From Sphingomonas rubra (lineage in GTDB: Bacteria; Pseudomonadota; Alphaproteobacteria; Sphingomonadales; Sphingomonadaceae), in contig NZ_FOXP01000001.1 of assembly GCF_900115745.1 (NCBI RefSeq), positions 310,001 through 374,000 on the forward strand: DNA of 64,000 nucleotides, written 5' to 3'. Numbering within the stretch: the stretch's first letter is position 1; each line of letters opens with the position of its first letter. The notes under the pieces are model-generated. The model did not search any database. It was not told where the DNA came from and saw only the letters and a program-made list of their open reading frames with translations. A program made the position numbers and the translations under genes. Below, in pieces: positions 57,761 through 64,000 of the stretch.

Positions 57761-59224
57761 ATGACCCGCGATCCCGTCGCCCAGCTGCTGCTGTTCGGTG
57801 CCACCGGCGACCTCGCCCGGCGCATGTTGCTGCCCTCGCTGTTCAACCTCCACGCGGACGGGCTGCTGCCCGAGGCGTTCGTCATCACCGGCGCGGCGCG
57901 GCAGGACATCGACGACGCGGGCTATGCCACGATGGCGCGCGAGGCGCTGGGCGAGTTCCTGCCCGACGACCGTAAGGACGACGCCAAGATCGACTCGTTC
58001 GTCGCGCGCCTCCGCTATCAGGCGTGCGACCTGTCCGATCCGAAGAGCTTCCCGTCGCTGGCGGAGAAGGTCGGCGACGTGTCGGGCGGGCTCGCCATCT
58101 ACCTGTCCACCGCGCCGTCGCTGTTCGAATCCGCGATCGAGGGGCTGCAATCGGTCAACCTCACCGGCGACACCGTGCGCGTCGGGCTGGAAAAGCCGCT
58201 CGGCTACGACCTGCCGTCGAGTCAGGAGATCAACGACACCGTCGCGCGCGCCTTTCCGGAGACGCGCATCTTCCGCATCGACCATTATCTCGGCAAGGAG
58301 ACGGTGCAGAACATCCTCGCACTCCGCTTCGGCAATTCCTTCTTCGAGCCGGTGTGGAACGCGCGCGGCATCGACAACGTCCAGATCACCATCGCCGAGA
58401 CGGTCGGGCTGGAGGATCGCGCCGGCTATTACGAGGGCGCCGGCGCGCTGCGCGACATGGTGACCAACCACATCCTGCAACTGCTCGCCCTGATCGCGAT
58501 GGAGCCGCCCGCGCGGTTCGACAAGGACGACGTACGCGACGAGAAGGCGAAGGTGTTCCGCTCGCTCCGCCCGATCGCGCCGGAGGAGTCGCAGGCGCAG
58601 ACCGTCACCGGCCAGTATTTCGGCGGCGCGGTCGGCGGCAAGATCGTGCGCGGCTACGACGAGGAGTTGGGCTACGATTCGGACGTCGAGACCTTCGTCG
58701 CGATCAAGGCGCACGTCGATAATTGGCGCTGGCAGGGCGTCCCCTTCTATCTCCGCACCGGCAAGCGCATGGCCAAGCGGCAGAGCGAGATCGCGATCCA
58801 GTTCAAGCCCGTGCCCCACTCGATGTTCGCCGGCCGCGGTGGCCTGCTCCAGCCCAACACGCTCGTCATCCGCCTCCAGCCCGACGAGACGATCGAGCTT
58901 CTGGTGATGGCCAAGGAACCCGGCCTCGACCGCGACGGCGTGCGGTTGCGCGAGGTGCCGCTGAAGCTCAGCCTTGACAGCGAATTCTCCGGCCAGCGCC
59001 GCCGCATCGCCTACGAACGCCTGCTGCTCGACCTGATCGAGGGCGACCAGACGCTGTTCGTCCGCCGCGACGAGGTGGAGGCGCAGTGGCGCTGGACCGA
59101 CGCGATCCGCGCCGGCTGGGCCGCCAACGGCACCAAACCGAAACATTATCCCGCCGGCACCTGGGGGCCCTCGGCCGCCATCGCGCTCACCGAGCGCGAC
59201 GGGGTGACCTGGCAGGACGATTGA
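57761..59224 (+). CDS. zwf: Glucose-6-phosphate 1-dehydrogenase
   Basis: First step of the Entner-Doudoroff and pentose phosphate routes: glucose-6-phosphate to 6-phosphogluconolactone. 487 residues with the NADP loop LFGATGDLARRMLLPSLF, the active-site RIDHYLGKETVQN (catalytic His plus Lys) and the C-terminal dimer domain. A good GGGAGAA ribosome-binding site precedes the ATG. It leads the zwf-pgl-edd-glk-eda cluster. Confidence 0.96.
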   Translation: MTRDPVAQLLLFGATGDLARRMLLPSLFNLHADGLLPEAFVITGAARQDIDDAGYATMAREALGEFLPDDRKDDAKIDSFVARLRYQACDLSDPKSFPSLAEKVGDVSGGLAIYLSTAPSLFESAIEGLQSVNLTGDTVRVGLEKPLGYDLPSSQEINDTVARAFPETRIFRIDHYLGKETVQNILALRFGNSFFEPVWNARGIDNVQITIAETVGLEDRAGYYEGAGALRDMVTNHILQLLALIAMEPPARFDKDDVRDEKAKVFRSLRPIAPEESQAQTVTGQYFGGAVGGKIVRGYDEELGYDSDVETFVAIKAHVDNWRWQGVPFYLRTGKRMAKRQSEIAIQFKPVPHSMFAGRGGLLQPNTLVIRLQPDETIELLVMAKEPGLDRDGVRLREVPLKLSLDSEFSGQRRRIAYERLLLDLIEGDQTLFVRRDEVEAQWRWTDAIRAGWAANGTKPKHYPAGTWGPSAAIALTERDGVTWQDD

Positions 59225-59235
59225 ACATGCCCCCG

Positions 59236-59256
59236 CCGTTCGCTCAGCACGAACGG
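59236..59256. repeat. Hairpin between zwf and pgl
   Basis: CCGTTCG (59236-59242) and CGAACGG (59250-59256) flank a CTCAGCA loop. It has no T-run. It may tune pgl expression relative to zwf or be a small dispersed repeat. Confidence 0.4.
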
Positions 59257-59284
59257 GGTCGGGCGAGAACAAAGGATTGTTGGA

Positions 59285-59989
59285 ATGACCGAGATCGAAT
59301 GGTGGGAATATGACGACGCGGCCGAACTGGCCGACGCCGTCGCGGGCGACATCCAGTTCGTCATCGAATCGGCGCTCGATGCGCGCGGCTCGGCGGTGAT
59401 CGCGCTGGCGGGGGGCAAGACGCCCTTCCCCGCCTACGAGAAGCTGGCCAAGGCCAAGCTCGACTGGAAGAAGGTGACGATCATTCCCGGCGACGAACGC
59501 ATCGTGCCGCTCGGCGACAAGCTGTCGAACGTCACCGCACTCGCCAAGATATTCCTACCAAAGGGCGCGCGCGTCATGCCGATCGTGCCGGAGGCGACCG
59601 CCGACTACAAGGCCGCCGGCCGTTCGGCGGATGCCTTGATGCAGGATCTCCACTGGCCGCTCGACTTCTGCCTGCTCGGCGTTGGCAGCGACGGCCACAC
59701 CGCCTCCATCTTCCCCGGCGTCGACTACGACGAGGCACTGAACGGGCCCAAGGAACGCCGCGCGCTCGGCGTTATGCCCGAGTCCTTGCCGCCCGAGGCG
59801 CCCGTCGCGCGCGTCACCCTGTCGCGCGCTGCCATCGCCTCGTCCAAGGCGCTGATGATCGCCGTCACCGGCGACGCCAAGCGCAAGCTGCTCGAACAGG
59901 CGATCGAGCAGGGGCCGTCGTCACCCTACCCGATCGGTCGCGTCCTCGCCGATGTAGAACTACCGATCGACATCCACTGGGCTCCGTAA
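59285..59989 (+). CDS. pgl: 6-phosphogluconolactonase
   Basis: Hydrolyses the lactone made by Zwf to 6-phosphogluconate. 234 residues of the DevB/NagB-like fold: VIALAGGKTPFPAYEKL, the IPGDERIVP loop, and FCLLGVGSDGHTASIFPG with the conserved GxDGHTAS catalytic motif. The ATG at 59285 has AAGGA nearby. Confidence 0.94.
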   Translation: MTEIEWWEYDDAAELADAVAGDIQFVIESALDARGSAVIALAGGKTPFPAYEKLAKAKLDWKKVTIIPGDERIVPLGDKLSNVTALAKIFLPKGARVMPIVPEATADYKAAGRSADALMQDLHWPLDFCLLGVGSDGHTASIFPGVDYDEALNGPKERRALGVMPESLPPEAPVARVTLSRAAIASSKALMIAVTGDAKRKLLEQAIEQGPSSPYPIGRVLADVELPIDIHWAP

Positions 59990-59995
59990 CCCTCG

Positions 59996-60087
59996 CGTCA
60001 TGCCGGGCTCGTCCCGGCATCCAGGGTCAAGCAGCGCGGTGTTCGCGGCCCTGGATGCCGGGAGCCGGGACGAGCCCGGCATGACGG
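59996..60087. repeat. REP-like palindromic repeat (family A)
   Basis: The best-formed copy: GTCATGCCGGGCTCGTCCCGG ... GGGACGAGCCCGGCATGAC, inverted arms of about 20 bases around a CAGGG/CCCTG inner pair. It lies inside the Entner-Doudoroff cluster between pgl and edd, where it may stabilise or terminate part of the transcript. Confidence 0.8.
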
Positions 60088-60151
60088 TTGCGAATTGAAT
60101 ACGTAAGCCGACGGTCTTCGCGCTTGCGGAAAGTTGCTCTACGGTCGAACG

Positions 60152-61963
60152 ATGCATCCTGAAGTCCTCGCCGTAACCGATCGCATCGTCGAGCGCTCGC
60201 GCCGCACCCGCCGTGCCTACCTCGACCTGCTCGACCGCGAGCGCGAGACCCAGATCCGCCGTCCCGCGCTGGGCTGTGCCAACCTCGCTCACGCCTATGC
60301 CGGCACTGACGAGGATCGCGACGCCATGCGCGCCGACCGCGGCATGAACATCGGCATCGTCACCGCCTACAACGACATGCTGTCGGCGCACGCCGTCTAC
60401 TATCGATATCCCGAACTCATGAAGGTCTGGGCGCGCGAGGCCGGCGCCACCGCTCAGGTCGCGGGCGGCGTCCCCGCGATGTGCGACGGCGTGACGCAGG
60501 GCTACGCCGGCATGGAGCTGTCGCTGTTCAGCCGTGATACCATCGCCCTCTCCACCGCCGTCGCGCTCAGCCACGGCACGTTCGAGGGTGCGGCGCTGCT
60601 CGGCATCTGCGACAAGATCGTGCCGGGCCTGCTGATGGGCGCGCTCCGCTTCGGCCACCTGCCGATGATCCTGATCCCCGGCGGCCCGATGCCGACCGGC
60701 ATCGCCAACAAGGCCAAGGCCGCGGTCCGCGAGCGCTACGCCGTTGGCGACTGCACGCGCGAGGAGCTGCTGGAGGCGGAAATCGCCGCCTATCACGGCA
60801 AGGGGACCTGCACCTTCTACGGCACCGCCAACACCAACCAGATGATGATGGAAGTGATGGGCCTGCACATGCCGGGTGCCGCCTTCGTCAATCCAGGCAC
60901 CAAGTTGCGCCAGGAACTCACCCGCGCCGCCGTCCACCGCCTCGCCGAGATCGGCCAGCGCGGCGACGATTACCGGCCGATCGGCGCGTGCGTCGACGAG
61001 CGGTCGATCGTCAACGCGGCGGTCGGCCTGCTGGCGACGGGCGGCTCGACCAATCACCTGCTCCACCTGCCCGCCATCGCGCGCGCAGCGGGCATCGTCA
61101 TCGATTGGGAGGATTTCGACCGCCTGTCCGCCGCCGTGCCGCTGATCGCGCGAGTCTATCCCAATGGGTCGGCCGACGTGAACGGCTTCGAGGCGGCGGG
61201 CGGCATGCCCTTCGTCATCCGCGAGCTGATCGGCAGCGGCCACCTCCACCCCGACATCATGACCGTCGCCGGTGACGGCCTCGCCGCCTATGGCGAGAAG
61301 CCGGTGCTGGACGGCGACGCGCTCGCCTGGACCGATCCAGGCCCGAGCGGCGACGAGACGATCCTGCGCACCCCCGCCGCCCCCTTCTCGCCCGACGGCG
61401 GCATGCGCATCCTGCAAGGCAATGTCGGCCGCGCCTGCATCAAGGTGTCCGCCGTCGAGCGCGACCGCTGGGTGGTCGAGGCGCCCGCGCGCGTGTTCCA
61501 CGATCAGGCCGACGTGCTCGCCGCCTTCCAGGCCGGCGAGCTGGAGCAGGACGTGGTCGTCGTCGTCCGCTTCCAGGGCCCGCGCGCCAACGGCATGCCC
61601 GAGCTCCACAAGCTCACGCCAGCGCTCGGCGTTCTCCAGAACCGCGGCTTCCGCGTCGCGCTCGTCACCGACGGCCGCATGTCGGGGGCGAGCGGCAAGG
61701 TGCCCGCCGCCATCCACTGCTCGCCCGAGGCGCTGCTCGGCGGCGCGATCGGCCTGATCCGCGACGGCGACATGGTGCGCGTCGACGCGGTCGCCGGCAC
61801 GCTCGACGTGCTGGTCGACGCCGACGTGCTGGCCGCGCGCGAACCTGCCGCCTCGCCACCGCCGGGCAGCGGCATGGGTCGCGAACTGTTCGGGCTGTTT
61901 CGCGGACACGCCAACGAGGCGGAGAAGGGCGCGTCGGCGGTGCTGGCGGGCGCGGGCTTTTAA
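60152..61963 (+). CDS. edd: Phosphogluconate dehydratase (Entner-Doudoroff)
   Basis: Converts 6-phosphogluconate to KDPG. 603 residues of the IlvD/Edd family with an iron-sulfur cluster. Ligand and signature regions are [62 protein letters not shown] and [17 protein letters not shown]. The ATG at 60152 ([12 protein letters not shown]) is the usual start. It follows the REP copy. Confidence 0.96.
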   Translation: MHPEVLAVTDRIVERSRRTRRAYLDLLDRERETQIRRPALGCANLAHAYAGTDEDRDAMRADRGMNIGIVTAYNDMLSAHAVYYRYPELMKVWAREAGATAQVAGGVPAMCDGVTQGYAGMELSLFSRDTIALSTAVALSHGTFEGAALLGICDKIVPGLLMGALRFGHLPMILIPGGPMPTGIANKAKAAVRERYAVGDCTREELLEAEIAAYHGKGTCTFYGTANTNQMMMEVMGLHMPGAAFVNPGTKLRQELTRAAVHRLAEIGQRGDDYRPIGACVDERSIVNAAVGLLATGGSTNHLLHLPAIARAAGIVIDWEDFDRLSAAVPLIARVYPNGSADVNGFEAAGGMPFVIRELIGSGHLHPDIMTVAGDGLAAYGEKPVLDGDALAWTDPGPSGDETILRTPAAPFSPDGGMRILQGNVGRACIKVSAVERDRWVVEAPARVFHDQADVLAAFQAGELEQDVVVVVRFQGPRANGMPELHKLTPALGVLQNRGFRVALVTDGRMSGASGKVPAAIHCSPEALLGGAIGLIRDGDMVRVDAVAGTLDVLVDADVLAAREPAASPPPGSGMGRELFGLFRGHANEAEKGASAVLAGAGF

Positions 61964-61970
61964 CACCCCG

Positions 61971-62076
61971 TCACCCCGAGCCCCTCGATAAACTCAGGAG
62001 AGCCTTGACCCGCGGTCCAGGGTCAAGCAGCGCTGCGCTCGTGGCTCTGGATGCCGGGACGAGCCCGGCATGACGG
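61971..62076. repeat. REP-like palindromic repeat (family A, composite)
   Basis: The right arm GGGACGAGCCCGGCATGAC ends 13 bases before the glk ATG, and GGAGGGAGAG directly after it is the glk ribosome-binding site. The left part (GTCACCCCGAGCCCCTCGATA...) is of a different sequence, so the copy looks composite. Confidence 0.7.
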
Positions 62077-62088
62077 AGGGAGAGAAGA

Positions 62089-63057
62089 ATGCAGGTCGTC
62101 GCAGTCGACATCGGGGGCACCCACGCGCGCTTTGCCATCGCCGAGGTGGAGGGCGGTCGCGTCATCTCGCTCGGCGACGTATCGACCCAGAAGACCGCCG
62201 AGCACGCCTCACTCCAGACCGCTTGGCAGGCGTTCGCGGCGGAGCGGGGCGGCACCCTGCCCCCGGCTGCCGCGCTGTCGATCGCCTCGCCGATCACCGG
62301 CGACGTCATCCGCCTGACCAACAATCCCTGGGTGATCCGCCCCTCGCTGATCCCCGAGCGGCTGGGCGCGCCGACCTGGACCATCATCAACGATTTCGGC
62401 GCCGTCGGCCACGCCGTCGCGCAGCTGCCGCAGGACCAGTTCGTCCATCTCTGCGGCCCTGACCGCGAGCTTCCCGCGCAGGGCGTCACCACCGTCTGCG
62501 GCCCCGGCACCGGTCTCGGCGTCGCACAGGTCTTCAAGACCGACGGCGCCTACCACATCCTCCCCACCGAGGGCGGCCACATCGATTTCGCGCCGCACGA
62601 CGCGATCGAGGACGCCTTCGTCCGCCGCCTGCGGAAAGTCTTCACCCGCGTCTCGGCCGAGCGGATCGTAGCCGGTCCCGGTATCGTCGCCATCTACGAG
62701 ACGCTCGCCAACATGGAAGGCCGCGCCGTGCACGAGCGCGAGGACAAGGAGATCTGGGCCGAAGCGCTGGAAGGGACCGACTCGATCGCCCTCGCCGCGC
62801 TCGACCGCTTCTGCCTCGCGCTCGGCTCCGTCGCGGGCGACCTGGCGCTGGCACACGGGGCCAAGGGCGTCGTCATCGCCGGCGGTCTCGGCCTGCGCAT
62901 CAAGGACAAGCTCCTCCGTTCCGGCTTCGACCAGCGCTTCGTCGCCAAGGGACGCTTCCAGTCGATGATGGCCGCGATCCCGGTCAAGCTCATCACCCAT
63001 CCCCAGCCCGGCCTCTTCGGCGCCGCCGCCGCCTTTGCCCAGGAACACGCCCGATGA
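62089..63057 (+). CDS. glk: Glucokinase
   Basis: Phosphorylates glucose with ATP to feed Zwf. 322 residues of the proteobacterial Glk type: phosphate 1 VVAVDIGGTHARFAIAE, TIINDFGAVGHAV, the TVCGPGTGLGVAQVF loop, LPTEGGHIDFAP and VIAGGLGLRIKD. The ATG at 62089 has a strong ribosome-binding site abutting a REP copy. It overlaps eda by four bases. Confidence 0.95.
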   Translation: MQVVAVDIGGTHARFAIAEVEGGRVISLGDVSTQKTAEHASLQTAWQAFAAERGGTLPPAAALSIASPITGDVIRLTNNPWVIRPSLIPERLGAPTWTIINDFGAVGHAVAQLPQDQFVHLCGPDRELPAQGVTTVCGPGTGLGVAQVFKTDGAYHILPTEGGHIDFAPHDAIEDAFVRRLRKVFTRVSAERIVAGPGIVAIYETLANMEGRAVHEREDKEIWAEALEGTDSIALAALDRFCLALGSVAGDLALAHGAKGVVIAGGLGLRIKDKLLRSGFDQRFVAKGRFQSMMAAIPVKLITHPQPGLFGAAAAFAQEHAR

Positions 63058-63671
63058 CCGACACGTCCCGCGACATTCTGGCCATCATGCGCACCAGCGC
63101 GGTGATCCCCGTGCTCGTCATCGACGACGCCGTGATCGCCCGTCCGCTCGCCGAGGCGCTGGTCGCCGGTGGCCTCAAGGTGCTGGAAGTGACGATGCGA
63201 ACCCCTGCCGCGCTCGACGCCATCGCGGAGATGAAGAAGGTCGACGGCGCGATCGTCGGCGCCGGCACCGTGGTCAACACCGACCAATTCGAGCAGGTGA
63301 TGGCAGCGGGCGCCGAGTTCATCGTCTCCCCCGGCCTCTCCGAGCGGCTGGGCGAGGTGATCGTCCGGTCGGGCGTGCCCTACCTCCCCGGCGTCGCCAC
63401 CGCGGGCGACATCATGCGCGGCCTCGACCTCGGGCTCACCCATTTTAAATTTTTCCCGGCCGAGACCAGCGGCGGCCTGCCCGCGCTGAAGGCGCTCGCC
63501 GCCCCCTTCAACCAGTGCCGCTTCTGCCCCACCGGTGGCATCACCGAGGCGACCGCGCGCGACTGGCTCGCCCTCGGCCCCGTCGAGTGCGTCGGCGGCA
63601 GCTGGGTGACCGGCGGCACCATGGCCGAGGTGGAGATGAAAGCGCGCGCCGCGGCAGCGCTGCGTTCCTGA
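63054..63671 (+). CDS. eda: KDPG aldolase (2-dehydro-3-deoxyphosphogluconate aldolase)
   Basis: Splits KDPG into pyruvate and glyceraldehyde-3-phosphate, completing the Entner-Doudoroff route. 205 residues of a TIM barrel with the catalytic Glu in LEVTMRT (E45) and the Schiff-base Lys in THFKFFPAE (K132). The ATG overlaps the glk stop (ATGA). Confidence 0.95.
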   Translation: MTDTSRDILAIMRTSAVIPVLVIDDAVIARPLAEALVAGGLKVLEVTMRTPAALDAIAEMKKVDGAIVGAGTVVNTDQFEQVMAAGAEFIVSPGLSERLGEVIVRSGVPYLPGVATAGDIMRGLDLGLTHFKFFPAETSGGLPALKALAAPFNQCRFCPTGGITEATARDWLALGPVECVGGSWVTGGTMAEVEMKARAAAALRS

Positions 63672-63693
63672 GCAATCCGACAAGGGGGTCAAC

Positions 63694-64000
63694 ATGGCCG
63701 ATCTGAAATTCGAACTCGGCTTCGATGAAGAACACTATATCCAGTTGATCCATGTGCGCGGCCTCTGGGATCAGGACCAGTTCACCCGGTTCGCGACGGC
63801 GATCACCACCATGGTCATCACCCTCGCCGGGCGCGGTCGTCCTTGGGACGTGCTGATCGACGCCCGCGAGTTCGCCGTGCAGCAGCCCGCCATTGCCGAC
63901 GCCTTCCAAGCGCTGCTTACCCGGGGTCGAGAGGTCAACACCGGCTACACCGCCATTCTCGTCGCCTCCATGCTGGCGAAAATGCAAACGGAGCGCGTGT
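63694..64000 (+). CDS. Hypothetical protein, STAS/SpoIIAA-like, cut by the window end
   Basis: ATG at 63694 after AAGGGGG. The 102 codons visible read MADLKFELGFDEEHY, then a hydrophobic/charged alternation (IQLIHVRGLWDQDQFTRF, WDVLIDAREFAVQQP, ILVASMLAKMQ). The pattern of a short strand, a central DxREF and Ala-rich helices resembles single-domain STAS/SpoIIAA-like proteins of sphingomonads, but I cannot be sure. It starts 23 bases after eda. The stop lies beyond the window. Confidence 0.6.
   Translation, partial: MADLKFELGFDEEHYIQLIHVRGLWDQDQFTRFATAITTMVITLAGRGRPWDVLIDAREFAVQQPAIADAFQALLTRGREVNTGYTAILVASMLAKMQTERV

Overview
The window looks like chromosomal core sequence from a high-GC alphaproteobacterium of the order Sphingomonadales, most likely Sphingomonas or a close relative. 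This is inferred from gene order and protein type, not from a database search. The main pointers are the dusB-ntrB-ntrC-ntrY-ntrX-hfq-hflX run typical of Alphaproteobacteria, a fused ispDF gene, a double-domain Hfq, a class 2 MetG, a GAAC-N7-GAAC SOS box at recA, EcfG-type stress promoters, and a zwf-pgl-edd-glk-eda Entner-Doudoroff cluster. Coding density is very high, with many 1-4 base stop/start overlaps. I see no prophage, insertion-sequence transposase, CRISPR array, rRNA or tRNA gene.

Layout. 0-6.8 kb (+): D-Ala-D-Ala carboxypeptidase, holB, metG, tatD, a PhnP-like metallo-hydrolase, a retropepsin-like protease and mazG. 6.8-15.8 kb (-): dusB, two nitrogen two-component pairs (ntrBC, ntrYX), tandem-domain hfq and hflX. 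15.9-18.1 kb (+): ispDF, a secreted hypothetical and a CinA-type amidohydrolase. 18.0-22.8 kb (-): a RatA/Coq10-type lipid-binding protein, lipA, an APC permease and aspS. 22.9-24.4 kb (+): RNase D and an I78 inhibitor-like lipoprotein. 24.4-29.2 kb (-): a helical-repeat periplasmic protein, alaS and a Tat-exported M24 peptidase. 29.3-30.6 kb (+): a dicarboxylate/glutamate-type symporter. 31-38.5 kb (-): GST, methyltransferase, recA, ispE, TPR protein and ETF-QO. 38.7-43.3 kb (+): a degenerate uracil-DNA-glycosylase-like protein, lytic transglycosylase, MoaB, a radical SAM protein and a 46-residue stress-type protein. 43.3-48.5 kb (-): acyl-CoA synthetase and dnaE. 48.6 kb (+): HdeD-like membrane protein. 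49.3-52.4 kb (-): glutathione peroxidase, acetyltransferase, lolD and lolC/E. 53.1 kb (+): small heat-shock protein. 53.7-55.9 kb (-): pyrG and secG. 56-64 kb (+): MarR-like regulator, SH3-only protein, argC, the Entner-Doudoroff cluster and a cut-off hypothetical.

Genes that work together. MetG, AspS, AlaS, DusB, RNase D and TatD serve tRNA charging and RNA/DNA processing. HolB, DnaE and RecA serve replication and repair. IspDF and IspE cover three consecutive steps of the MEP isoprenoid pathway. Zwf, Pgl, Edd, Glk and Eda form a complete glucose-to-pyruvate/GAP Entner-Doudoroff route. LolC/E-LolD, the transglycosylase, the carboxypeptidase and SecG serve the envelope. The stress layer shows three distinct promoter signatures: EcfG-type (HdeD, 46-residue protein), RpoH-type (small heat-shock protein) and LexA-type (recA).

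Non-coding content. Nearly every gap over about 100 bp is filled by palindromic repeats. These are a dominant REP-like family (core around CATGCCGGG...CCCGGCAT), a second palindromic element with 19-bp inverted ends, a third with 18-bp inverted ends, and a 198-bp tandem repeat. The most interesting non-routine items are the tandem Hfq, an NtrX without the sigma-54 contact loop, the stress-promoter-driven tiny protein, the thermometer-like leader of the small heat-shock gene, and the lolC-hsp20 gap holding a candidate small RNA and a gene relic.
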